Position numbers and translations under genes: made by a program. The notes under the pieces were generated by a model. The model was not told the origin of the DNA, ran no database searches, and saw nothing but the letters and a program-made list of their open reading frames with translations. Positions 42,769-51,263 of a stretch of 64,000 nucleotides of DNA are shown in pieces; positions within the stretch are counted from its first letter, which is position 1; each line of letters opens with the position of its first letter. Source of the DNA: Winogradskyella aurantiaca (GTDB lineage Bacteria; Bacteroidota; Bacteroidia; Flavobacteriales; Flavobacteriaceae); the NCBI RefSeq assembly GCF_003362725.1, contig NZ_QKTV01000001.1:372001-436000 (forward strand), written 5' to 3'.

Positions 42769-43626
42769 TTACAGGACGTTTAACATTTGTTCTTTTATCT
42801 TCTCTAACTCGTCTTTCATTTGCACAACCAATTTTTGCATTGGGGCGAAATTGGCTTTAGACCCAATGGTATTGATTTCACGTCCTATTTCTTGACATAT
42901 AAAACCAAGCTTTTTACCATTAGAATCCTTAGATCCGAGGGTGCTAACGAAATAATCTAAATGATTGCTAAGTCGTACTTTCTCTTCCGTGATATCAAAT
43001 TTTTCAATGTAATAGATCAGTTCTTGTTCAAATCTATTTTCATCAACCTTTTCTTTAATATCACTAACTCCTTTTTCGAGTTTGACACGGACATTTTCAA
43101 TACGTTCAGGATCGATTAAGGCGACTTCTTTCAATAAAGAATTCAAATTCTCTATTCTTTTTTCAAAATCTAATTTGAGACTAGTCCCCTCTTCTGTACG
43201 GTATTGTACTAATTTGTCCAAGGTAGTGTCAATGACCTCTGATAATTGCTTCCATTCATCTTCATTTATATCCTCACGTTCTGTATTAATAGCATCGGGT
43301 AATCTAATGGCCATTTGCAGTAACTCACCTTCAGTCGCCTGGGCAACCTCACGTAGTTGATTCATATATGAGCCTACAACAGATTTGTTTATACTGGATG
43401 AGGTTTCCTCTCCTGTAACATCCACATACAATGCAAAATCAACCTTGCCCCTTACAAGTTTTGCGGCGATTCGCTTTCTTATTTCAAGTTCTTTTACGCG
43501 ATAGGTAGAAGGCATTCTGGCATTGAGGTCCAGATTTTTACTATTGAGAGATTTGATCTCAATGGATATTTTGCGCGTAGGAAGCTGAATTACAGTCTTC
43601 CCATAGCCAGTCATTGATTGTATCAT
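42769..43626 (-). CDS. yicC: YicC family endoribonuclease-like protein
   Basis: The 285-residue protein starts MIQSMTGYGKTVI, the hallmark of YicC/YloC, and has IEIKSLNSKNLDLNARMP and a C-terminal block (NTIGSKANFAPMQKLVVQMK) typical of the family. Members have endoribonuclease activity and affect RNA decay in E. coli. It is the first gene of the yicC-gmk-nadD operon. Confidence 0.92.
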   Translation of the reverse strand: MIQSMTGYGKTVIQLPTRKISIEIKSLNSKNLDLNARMPSTYRVKELEIRKRIAAKLVRGKVDFALYVDVTGEETSSSINKSVVGSYMNQLREVAQATEGELLQMAIRLPDAINTEREDINEDEWKQLSEVIDTTLDKLVQYRTEEGTSLKLDFEKRIENLNSLLKEVALIDPERIENVRVKLEKGVSDIKEKVDENRFEQELIYYIEKFDITEEKVRLSNHLDYFVSTLGSKDSNGKKLGFICQEIGREINTIGSKANFAPMQKLVVQMKDELEKIKEQMLNVL

Positions 43627-43749
43627 TTACAAATTAAATTAGTGCCCAAAGGTACAAAATTGGGCGGGTTAGAGGATTTTTATACTAACATCTACTTAAC
43701 AGTTTCAATCTTTAGTTTTATTATTTTTGAACCTTTAAAAAAAGCAAGT

Positions 43750-44235
43750 ATGTTTTCAAAACAATTCGAAATACGCTGGAGTGATGTTGATGCCAATGGG
43801 CATTTAGCAAATTCTGCTTATACTAACTTTATGAGTCATGCGCGGATGTCCTTTTTTGGAGATCACGGGTTCAGTATGAAAACCATTCAGAAAAATGGTC
43901 TTGGTCCGGTCGTTTTTTATGAACACATGTACTACTTTAAAGAGTCTTTTCTAGGGACTCCAATTCAGGTGACTATAGAAGTATCAGGTTTAAGTGAAGA
44001 TGGTATGTTCTTTAGTTTTGATCATGATTTCTACAATCACAAAGGAGAGCATTTGGCTCATTGCCAGATGTTAGGCGCTTGGATTGACCTTAAGACCAGA
44101 AAACTCACAGGACTTCCTCAGGACTTATTAGAGTTAGGAGAGAAGTTTCCAAAGGCTGATTCATTTAAGCTGTTAACCAAAGAGGATACTCGAAAATTTG
44201 GAGTTAAGCCGAAACCATTATCGACTAGGCTGTAG
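43750..44235 (+). CDS. Acyl-CoA thioesterase, hotdog fold
   Basis: The start is taken at the ATG at 43750 (MFSKQFEIRWSDVDANGH); the ORF extends upstream without coding character. The RWSDVDANGHLANSAYTNF motif contains the 4-hydroxybenzoyl-CoA-thioesterase Asp and is followed by a beta-sheet and a C-terminal helix. It hydrolyses an acyl-CoA or acyl-ACP in the cytosol; the chain length is unknown. Its end overlaps the EamA gene by 11 bp, convergently. Confidence 0.85.
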   Translation: MFSKQFEIRWSDVDANGHLANSAYTNFMSHARMSFFGDHGFSMKTIQKNGLGPVVFYEHMYYFKESFLGTPIQVTIEVSGLSEDGMFFSFDHDFYNHKGEHLAHCQMLGAWIDLKTRKLTGLPQDLLELGEKFPKADSFKLLTKEDTRKFGVKPKPLSTRL

Positions 44236-45115
44236 CCTTAGGTTTTTTACTAGCCAAAAATACTCCTGTAAAAATGATAAGCATAGCCAGCATTTTGACT
44301 GTATCCATTTGATCCACTCCCATAACAATAGCAAAGATCCCAGCGATCGCTGGTTGTAAATATACAAAGGCACCAACAGTTGAGGCCTTCAATTTACTAA
44401 GTGCTAATGGGTTAAGGAGGTAGGTGCCAAAGGTAGCCCCCAGTACTACAAAGGCAATGCTAAAATAAGCGTAGTTGGTGTAGGTGTTTAATTTGATTTC
44501 AGTTAATTCTTCATAACCAAACGGGAACACCATAAAGGCACCAAACAAAAACAACCATTTTATAAATGTTAGCGGATGGTATTTTGTGGTTAACTGTTTT
44601 ATAAGAATTACATAAATGCTATAGGACACGGCATTGATAAAAATAAAGGTATTGCCAAGAAAAACATTGTCTGCAGCTCTTACCGATTTTCCATAAATAG
44701 TGAGGACTAAGGCACCTGCAAAGGCCAGAAACACGCCAAAAATTTTCCGTTTGGTTAGGGCTTCATTTAGAATAAAATAGGAGAGTATAAGAATAATTAC
44801 TGGTGTGATAGTCATGATGGAGGAGGCATGAATGGGGGAGGTTAATTCCAACCCTTTTAGAAACAGGAGCATGTTTATAAAAACGCCAAATATCGCAGCC
44901 ACTATAAATCTAAGATAATCACGTTTATCAATCTTTTCTTTTGGTAGAAAGAGACTCAATAGCCAAAAGAGGATTAATGCACCCACAACACGGAGCACCA
45001 CAAAGCCAAAAGCACCTACATAACCATCATTAATCACGGTCTTCGCAAACGTGTAGTTTAAACCATACAATAATTGTACAGTAACAAGGGCAACTAATGC
45101 TGTTTTTCTACTCAT
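44225..45115 (-). CDS. EamA/DMT family transporter
   Basis: The start is the ATG at 45115 (MSRKTALVALVTVQLLYGLN), which overlaps the end of the ArsC-like gene by 8 bp. Ten predicted transmembrane helices in two EamA halves (first with LNYTFAKTVI, second beginning near LGNTFIFINAVSYSIY). It is an inner-membrane exporter of small metabolites; the substrate is unknown. Likely co-transcribed with the ArsC-like gene. Confidence 0.88.
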   Translation of the reverse strand: MSRKTALVALVTVQLLYGLNYTFAKTVINDGYVGAFGFVVLRVVGALILFWLLSLFLPKEKIDKRDYLRFIVAAIFGVFINMLLFLKGLELTSPIHASSIMTITPVIILILSYFILNEALTKRKIFGVFLAFAGALVLTIYGKSVRAADNVFLGNTFIFINAVSYSIYVILIKQLTTKYHPLTFIKWLFLFGAFMVFPFGYEELTEIKLNTYTNYAYFSIAFVVLGATFGTYLLNPLALSKLKASTVGAFVYLQPAIAGIFAIVMGVDQMDTVKMLAMLIIFTGVFLASKKPKATA

Positions 45116-45461
45116 TGAGTTCAGCTGCAAGAGCAGTAATTGTTGATTTGCTATTCCCAATGAAAATCTTATCACCAGCAATAAATACCGGTCTTTTCAA
45201 AAAGGTATAGTGCTCAAGAAGCAATGCTTTAAAATCCATTTCGCTGAGATTCTTATCCTTTAAACCGCGTTCTTTGTAAAGCCTGGATCTCTTATTAAAT
45301 AGAGATTCATAACTGCCAGTGAACTCATGCAGCTTTTCCAAGTCTGTTTGTGAGATTGGATTGGATTTTAGATCCTGAATGTGAAATTCTTCACTTATGT
45401 TAACCGAATTCATGATTCTTTTACAAGTATCACAGGTACTCAGGTAGTATATTTTTTTCAT
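45108..45461 (-). CDS. ArsC/Spx-family thioredoxin-like reductase
   Basis: The 117-residue protein has the N-terminal STCDTCKRIMN (CxxC, Cys10 and Cys13) and LKRPVFIAGDKIFIGN near the end, as in arsenate reductase-family proteins. Whether it reduces arsenate is uncertain, as no ars genes lie nearby. It starts the two-gene unit with the EamA transporter. Confidence 0.85.
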   Translation of the reverse strand: MKKIYYLSTCDTCKRIMNSVNISEEFHIQDLKSNPISQTDLEKLHEFTGSYESLFNKRSRLYKERGLKDKNLSEMDFKALLLEHYTFLKRPVFIAGDKIFIGNSKSTITALAAELNE

Positions 45462-45576
45462 CTATGTTTATTGAAGTTTAATTGGCTAATTTTGCGCTGC
45501 AAGGTAATTGTTAATTAATGATTTGCCGTTTAAAAAAAAGCTAAACTAATCTCCTAACCATTCAACGGTATATTTT

Positions 45577-46836
45577 ATGGATTACTATTCAATTGTGACT
45601 GTATTAGTTGTGCTCTCGGCAGCATTCGGTTACATCAATGTTCGTTTTTTAAAGTTGCCCTTAACCATTGGTTTAATGGTAGTTACCATTTTATTTACCT
45701 CAGTAGTTTTGTTCATTGGTCAGTTTGATAACACCTTATTACTTCGAGAAAAGGAATTTATTCAAAGTATTGATTTTGAAACGGTTTTACTGGACATTAT
45801 GCTTAGTTTCTTATTGTTTGCTGGGGCATTACATACTAACTTTTCTCAATTGAAAGTACAAAGGGGGCCCATATTGGCATTTGCAACTTTTGGTGTTGTA
45901 GTATCTACGTTTTTAGTAGGAACCTCCATGTTTTATGTGCTGCAGTGGTTGGGCTTTGAGGTTACCTTTATCAATTGTTTGTTATTTGGAGCTTTAATTT
46001 CTCCAACTGATCCCATTGCTGTATTAGGCATTCTTAAAAAAGCAGGTGCACCTAAAAAACTTGAAACTAAAATTGTTGGTGAGTCACTGTTCAATGATGG
46101 TGTAGGAGTGGTTGTTTTTCTTACCATTTTTGCTATTGCTGCTAAACCAGGGGTCCCATTGGATATTTCAGATATAGTAACCTTATTTGGTCAGGAAGTT
46201 ATTGGAGGATTGGCACTAGGCCTACTATTGGGTTGGCTTACCTACAAATTAATGAAGTCAATTGATAGTTATGAAATAGAAGTAATTTTAACATTAGCAG
46301 CTGTAATGGGTGGAACAGCAGTAGCGCATAAATTTCACTTATCGGCGCCCTTAGCAATGGTGGCTGCTGGTCTTGTGGTTGGTAACGACACTGTTAGAAA
46401 TACGGCTATGTCTGAAGTCACTGAAACCTATGTGGACAAGTTTTGGGAACTAATTGATGTGCTTCTTAATACCTTATTGTTTGTAATGATTGGAATGGAA
46501 ATGCTAGTGCTAACCTTAGATAATAACTATATCATGGCAGGGCTTCTGGCCATTCCAATTATCTTGTTATGTCGTTATGCATCGTTATGGTTACCGGTTA
46601 AGGCTTTTGCCAAAAGATTGGATTTTGTTCCAAAAACCAATGTCATCATGACTTGGGGAGGTTTGCGAGGAGGAATATCCATTGCTCTGGCATTGAGCTT
46701 GTCTAGAGACATGCATCGGGAGTTGTTTTTGGTAATTACTTATGTGGTGGTAGTTGCATCAATTATAGGTCAGGGATTAACAGTAGAGCCCATTATAAGA
46801 AGACTGACCAAACCTGTTAATAAGGTGAAATCCTGA
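45577..46836 (+). CDS. Na+/H+ (cation:proton) antiporter, CPA1/NhaP type
   Basis: The 419-residue protein has about 12 membrane helices. FGALISPTDPIAVLGIL and ESLFNDGVGVVVFL supply the ion-site Asp residues of CPA1 antiporters. It exchanges Na+ or K+ for H+ at the inner membrane, which suits a marine organism. A -7 box TAATTTTG lies at 45487-45494, 80 bp before the start. Its 3' end overlaps the convergent lipoprotein by 20 bp. Confidence 0.93.
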   Translation: MDYYSIVTVLVVLSAAFGYINVRFLKLPLTIGLMVVTILFTSVVLFIGQFDNTLLLREKEFIQSIDFETVLLDIMLSFLLFAGALHTNFSQLKVQRGPILAFATFGVVVSTFLVGTSMFYVLQWLGFEVTFINCLLFGALISPTDPIAVLGILKKAGAPKKLETKIVGESLFNDGVGVVVFLTIFAIAAKPGVPLDISDIVTLFGQEVIGGLALGLLLGWLTYKLMKSIDSYEIEVILTLAAVMGGTAVAHKFHLSAPLAMVAAGLVVGNDTVRNTAMSEVTETYVDKFWELIDVLLNTLLFVMIGMEMLVLTLDNNYIMAGLLAIPIILLCRYASLWLPVKAFAKRLDFVPKTNVIMTWGGLRGGISIALALSLSRDMHRELFLVITYVVVVASIIGQGLTVEPIIRRLTKPVNKVKS

Positions 46837-47545
46837 GGATGCCTTCTAGTTCATCGTAGGGGATGACAAACTCGGTATAGCCCTGTGCATATGAGGCTAT
46901 TTCGTAAACATTATACAGCATTAAAAACCCATCATCGCTGTAGCTCATATTCTCTGGTAGTTGAAACTCCTGACCAAAGAAATAGTCTTCCATTTTAAAT
47001 GTATCTGAGGATTCTTTCTGCGATTTGATAAAAAATGATTCTGCTACCGATTTGAGCTTATTTGAGTCCAAAAATAGATTCTCTTGATTTAAAATTGTCC
47101 CAGTAGAAGCATCGAAATTTAAGAGAATTATTTTGTCATTTCCATGAGCGCCTCCAGTATAGGTATAGGTGTTAATTGAGTAAGAAATAATAGTTTCGGA
47201 CTCAAAAACCACCTCGGTCTCAACAATGAGTTCCCATACCCCGCTTGAATCTGGAAAATCGTCTTTAAAGCTTTTATAATTGGCAACGAAGCTGTCAAGT
47301 GCCTCCTGTATGTTATTAACTGGTTTATCCAGATAAAAGGAAGCTAAAGTACTATCAATAATGACTTGATTAATTTTTTGAGACTCAGAGTTCTCATCGG
47401 AAACAAAAACAATATTGGCTTTAATATTAGGAAAGTCATTAACAGAAAATGATTCTGTAGTATACGCATTATCATTTGAATCTGATAAACAACTGGTCAT
47501 CAGTAGACCCAAACAAAAAAGGAGAACAAAATACTTCAACTTCAA
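46817..47545 (-). CDS. Lipoprotein with DUF4163/DUF3298 domains
   Basis: The 242-residue protein starts with a lipobox (LLMTSCLSD, Cys19). The middle (VFESETIISYSINTYTYTGGAHGN) matches DUF4163 and the C-terminal part (LPENMSYSDDGFLMLYNVYEI, then YTEFVIPYDELEGIL) matches DUF3298. Such proteins are surface or periplasmic, of unknown function, common next to housekeeping genes in flavobacteria. Confidence 0.8.
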   Translation of the reverse strand: MKLKYFVLLFCLGLLMTSCLSDSNDNAYTTESFSVNDFPNIKANIVFVSDENSESQKINQVIIDSTLASFYLDKPVNNIQEALDSFVANYKSFKDDFPDSSGVWELIVETEVVFESETIISYSINTYTYTGGAHGNDKIILLNFDASTGTILNQENLFLDSNKLKSVAESFFIKSQKESSDTFKMEDYFFGQEFQLPENMSYSDDGFLMLYNVYEIASYAQGYTEFVIPYDELEGILRISPY

Positions 47546-47583
47546 GGTGTTTTGTTAAACATAGATTAAAGGTAAAACTAACT

Positions 47584-47614
47584 TTTGAATACAACCAATA
47601 AACGGCTAGTTTTG
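47584..47614 (+). promoter_or_regulatory. Bacteroidota-type promoter of the cystathionine synthase/lyase gene
   Basis: TTTG (47584-47587), a 19 bp spacer and TAGTTTTG (47607-47614) match the -33/-7 pattern. The predicted transcript begins about 40 bp before the start at 47661. Confidence 0.7.
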
Positions 47615-47660
47615 TCATGTTTATAAATTACTTCGACTAAGCATCAAATTTTCAGGAACT

Positions 47661-48800
47661 ATGAAATTTAATACCAAGACCATTCACGGTGGACAAGAGC
47701 ATGATAAAGCCTATGGAGCTGTAATGCCTCCCATTTATCAAACATCAACTTATGCACAATCAACTCCTGGTGGCCATAAAGGTTATGAATATTCAAGAAC
47801 CCATAATCCAACAAGGCATGCCCTTGAAAATGCATTAGCAAGTATTGAAAATGGCAATCATGGATTGGCGTTTGCCTCTGGTCTTGCTGCCATTGATGCT
47901 GTTATCAAACTATTAAGCCCTGGTGATGAGGTGGTGTCTACAAATGATCTTTACGGTGGATCGTATCGATTATTCACGAAGATTTATGAGGATTTTGGAA
48001 TTAAGTTTCATTTCATTGGAATGGAAAATGCGGATGTGATTGAGTCTTATATCAATAATAACACAAAGCTTATTTGGGTAGAGACTCCAACCAATCCTAT
48101 GATGAATGTTATTGATATCGAAGCTACGGCCCGAATTGCAAAGAAACATGAAGTGCTTTTAGCGGTTGACAATACGTTTGCGACTCCATATTTACAACAA
48201 CCATTGGATTTAGGGGCGGATATCGTTATGCATTCGGCGACTAAATACATAGGCGGACATAGTGATCTTGTTATGGGAGCACTGGCAGTTAAGGATGATG
48301 CCCTTGCGGAGAAACTCTATTTTATTCAAAATGCCAGTGGTGCAGTTTGCGGTCCTCAGGACAGTTTTCTAGCACTTAGAGGAATTAAAACCCTGCATGT
48401 TCGTATGCAACGTCATTGTGAAAATGGTCGCGCTGTTGCAGAATATTTAGCCGCACATCCCAAAATTGAAAAAGTATACTGGCCAGGATTTGAAACACAT
48501 CCCAATCATGATATTGCCAAAGCACAAATGAATGATTTTGGCGGCATGGTGTCTTTTGTTACCAAAGGGAACGATTTTGATGAAGCGATAAAAATTGTTG
48601 AAAATCTTAAAATATTCACCCTGGCGGAATCCTTAGGTGGGGTGGAGTCCTTAGCGGGGCATCCCGCGAGTATGACTCATGCCAGCATTCCAAAAGAACT
48701 AAGAGAAAAATCTGGTGTCGTTGATAGTCTTATAAGATTGAGTGTGGGAATTGAGGATAAGGAGGATTTAATCGCAGATTTAAAACAGGCGATAGGATAA
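47661..48800 (+). CDS. metB: Cystathionine gamma-synthase/lyase (PLP enzyme)
   Basis: The 379-residue protein is a Cys/Met-metabolism PLP enzyme: TIHGGQEHDKAYGAVMPPI, YEYSRTHNPTRHALE, the PLP Lys in MHSATKYIGGHSDLVMGA, and ESLGGVESLAGHPASMTH. It interconverts homoserine esters, cysteine and cystathionine; synthase versus lyase cannot be decided from motifs. It stands alone; the T9SS-free barrel gene at 48801 follows convergently with no gap. Confidence 0.9.
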   Translation: MKFNTKTIHGGQEHDKAYGAVMPPIYQTSTYAQSTPGGHKGYEYSRTHNPTRHALENALASIENGNHGLAFASGLAAIDAVIKLLSPGDEVVSTNDLYGGSYRLFTKIYEDFGIKFHFIGMENADVIESYINNNTKLIWVETPTNPMMNVIDIEATARIAKKHEVLLAVDNTFATPYLQQPLDLGADIVMHSATKYIGGHSDLVMGALAVKDDALAEKLYFIQNASGAVCGPQDSFLALRGIKTLHVRMQRHCENGRAVAEYLAAHPKIEKVYWPGFETHPNHDIAKAQMNDFGGMVSFVTKGNDFDEAIKIVENLKIFTLAESLGGVESLAGHPASMTHASIPKELREKSGVVDSLIRLSVGIEDKEDLIADLKQAIG

Positions 48801-49598
48801 TTAACGTTCCCAATAAATCACATAGCCCAGGTTAAGCCATATGGCCCAATCATTATTTTGATTAGAAGGCAATTTATGGTTTAAGCCATCTACCCAATCA
48901 TCAAAATAATATTGCCAACGCAACTCTAATACGAGATCAGTTAAAGGAGTCAATTTATAGCGAGTTCCTGCACTACCTACAATTGAAAAGGTACTACCAT
49001 TTTGTGTGCTTAAAAAGGGATCCTCGTCAACTTGCCAAGGAAGATAAAAGTTATCTAAGTTTCTTATGTCCCCATCGCCGTAGGTTGTATACACTTCCGG
49101 TTTGTAAAAAGTGTATTGAACTCCCAGGGCCATAAAGGGTAGAAAGCTATTAGTGCCATTTTCAAACCCACGTATTTCAATAGGATAGAAGACCAATTGA
49201 GAACCAATATTGAAATTCTGTGTTTTACCTGTGTGTCGTCTTAGTCGCTCGGCATTTTCGCTTGTTCTGGTTTCATCTACCCAAGTTCCATAATGTTTAA
49301 GGTTACTTTGGGCATATGAAATTTCAGATCTTACCTTGAAGTGTTCGTTAAAATAACCTTGAAAATTTTGGAAATTGTAATTTCGACGATAGGCAAAATT
49401 GATGTAGTGCATTAATCCTACTGCAAACCCCGTATTTGTGGCCGCTTCACGATTTTGATTTTCCCCAAAATCAGATCTCAAGTTGTAGGCACCAACAAAA
49501 CCTCCAACTTCATTTGTAAATCCATATTGCGCGTACCCAAATTGGAATACCACCAATAAAAGCATTGGCAAAGTCAAGGGACGCATTCTGTTGGCCAT
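48801..49598 (-). CDS. Outer-membrane protein, THC0290_0291-like family
   Basis: The 265-residue protein has a signal peptide (LLLVVFQFGYAQ) and a barrel-type sequence with GFTNEVGGFVGAYNLRSDFG, many aromatic strands (VFYPIEIRGF, YYFDDWVDGLNH) and a final LGYVIYWER ending near Phe/Arg. It is a conserved flavobacterial family of unknown function often found next to gdhA, as here (211 bp gap, divergent). Confidence 0.7.
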   Translation of the reverse strand: MANRMRPLTLPMLLLVVFQFGYAQYGFTNEVGGFVGAYNLRSDFGENQNREAATNTGFAVGLMHYINFAYRRNYNFQNFQGYFNEHFKVRSEISYAQSNLKHYGTWVDETRTSENAERLRRHTGKTQNFNIGSQLVFYPIEIRGFENGTNSFLPFMALGVQYTFYKPEVYTTYGDGDIRNLDNFYLPWQVDEDPFLSTQNGSTFSIVGSAGTRYKLTPLTDLVLELRWQYYFDDWVDGLNHKLPSNQNNDWAIWLNLGYVIYWER

Positions 49599-49809
49599 AG
49601 TTGTATCTTAAGGGGCTACCTGAACAAATATATTAAAACTGTGTAAACCATCAAATTACATTCGATCAGCAACAGTTTCAACGGATTTCGTATTATGGTA
49701 TTGCTAGAAAAAGGATAATATTTTGATAATATGAAAAAATAAATAGCTCAATTTTAAAGATAATGTATCTTTGCGGGAATAATTTCCACACCGATTAACA
49801 TTTAATAAA

Positions 49810-51153
49810 ATGGACAAAAAAATTGAAGATTTTTTAAATCTTGTAAGAGAACGAAACGGTAATGAACCTGAGTTCATGCAAGCCGTAGAAGAGGTTGCAG
49901 AAACTGTAATACCTTACATTGTTCAACATGATATTTATCATGGCAAGAACATTCTATTACGAATGGTTGAGCCAGAACGTGTTGTTTCTTTCCGCGTTTG
50001 CTGGGTTGATGATTCTGGTGAAATTCAGGTCAATCGTGGCTATAGAATTCAAATGAATTCTGCTATTGGACCATACAAAGGTGGGTTACGTTTTCACCCA
50101 TCGGTTAATATGAGCATTCTTAAGTTCCTGGCATTTGAGCAGGTATTTAAAAATAGCTTGACCACCTTGCCTATGGGTGGTGGTAAAGGAGGGTCTGATT
50201 TCAATCCTAAAGGGAAGAGTGATAATGAGATCATGAGATTCTGCCATGCCTTTATGAGCGAATTATTTAGACATATTGGAAATGATACAGATGTCCCTGC
50301 TGGTGATATTGGTGTTGGAGGTAGAGAGATTGGCTTTTTGTTTGGTATGTATAAAAAATTACGAAACGAGTTTACAGGAGTTCTTACAGGTAAAGGACTT
50401 ACATGGGGTGGTTCCTTGATAAGACCGGAAGCTACGGGTTATGGAACTGTTTACTTTGCACAAAATATGCTTGATACGAAAGGGGATAGCATGGAGGGTA
50501 AAAATGTGGTGATCTCCGGTTCAGGAAATGTGGCACAATTCGCTGCAGAGAAAAGTTTGCAGTTAGGGGCTAAGGTTTTGACCATGTCTGATTCCTCAGG
50601 TTATATTCATGATGCTGATGGTATTGATGAAGAAAAACTGGCCTTTATCATGGATCTTAAAAATGTAAAACGTGGACGTATTAAGGATTATGTTGCGAAG
50701 TATCCTGGTGCAACTTATGTGGCAGGTGAAACACCATGGAAGGTTGCCTGTGATGTGGCATTACCTTGTGCTACTCAAAATGAGCTGCACGGAGAGGATG
50801 CGAAATCTTTGATCGCCAACGGATGTATTTGTGTGAGTGAAGGGGCTAATATGCCTTCTACGCATGAAGCGATTGCGGTGTTCCATGAGGCTAAAATCTT
50901 ATTTGCACCTGGAAAGGCTTCTAACGCCGGTGGGGTTGCCACTTCTGGCCTAGAAATGACTCAGAATTCGCTTCGCTACAAATGGACGAGAAAAGAAGTA
51001 GATGATAAATTAAAAGAGATCATGAATGATATCCATGAATCCTGCATTGCCTATGGAAAAGACGACACTGGGTACGTGGACTATGTAAAAGGAGCTAATA
51101 TAGCAGGCTTTGTTAAAGTGGCCGATGCAATGCTTGCTCAGGGGGTAGTATAA
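49810..51153 (+). CDS. gdhA: NADP-specific glutamate dehydrogenase
   Basis: The 447-residue hexameric enzyme has the substrate-binding KGGLRFHP, the catalytic Lys in LPMGGGKGGSDFNPKGK, PAGDIGVGGREIGF, and the nucleotide fold GKNVVISGSGNVAQFAAEK. It makes glutamate from 2-oxoglutarate and ammonium. A -7-like box TATCTTTG lies at 49766-49773, 36 bp before the start, with no clear -33. A strong terminator follows. Confidence 0.97.
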   Translation: MDKKIEDFLNLVRERNGNEPEFMQAVEEVAETVIPYIVQHDIYHGKNILLRMVEPERVVSFRVCWVDDSGEIQVNRGYRIQMNSAIGPYKGGLRFHPSVNMSILKFLAFEQVFKNSLTTLPMGGGKGGSDFNPKGKSDNEIMRFCHAFMSELFRHIGNDTDVPAGDIGVGGREIGFLFGMYKKLRNEFTGVLTGKGLTWGGSLIRPEATGYGTVYFAQNMLDTKGDSMEGKNVVISGSGNVAQFAAEKSLQLGAKVLTMSDSSGYIHDADGIDEEKLAFIMDLKNVKRGRIKDYVAKYPGATYVAGETPWKVACDVALPCATQNELHGEDAKSLIANGCICVSEGANMPSTHEAIAVFHEAKILFAPGKASNAGGVATSGLEMTQNSLRYKWTRKEVDDKLKEIMNDIHESCIAYGKDDTGYVDYVKGANIAGFVKVADAMLAQGVV

Positions 51154-51172
51154 AATCAGTTTATTGAAATTG

Positions 51173-51206
51173 AAAGCCTTAATTTTCTAATTAAGGCTTT
51201 TTTTGT
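51173..51206 (+). terminator. Rho-independent terminator after gdhA
   Basis: AAAGCCTTAATT and AATTAAGGCTTT form a 12 bp stem with a TTCT loop, followed by T-rich sequence. Confidence 0.92.
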
Positions 51207-51263
51207 TGGGTACTTTTAATCCGCCTTTTACGTTTCCTTAATATATTTGAGCAATATCTAATA

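Noticed and set aside
43618-43749. Longer N-terminus for the thioesterase
   Set aside because: The extra 44 codons overlap the start of yicC on the other strand and do not match the family, which begins near the ATG at 43750.
47546-47660. SAM riboswitch upstream of the cystathionine gene
   Set aside because: The predicted leader is only about 40 bp after the promoter, too short for a SAM aptamer and expression platform.
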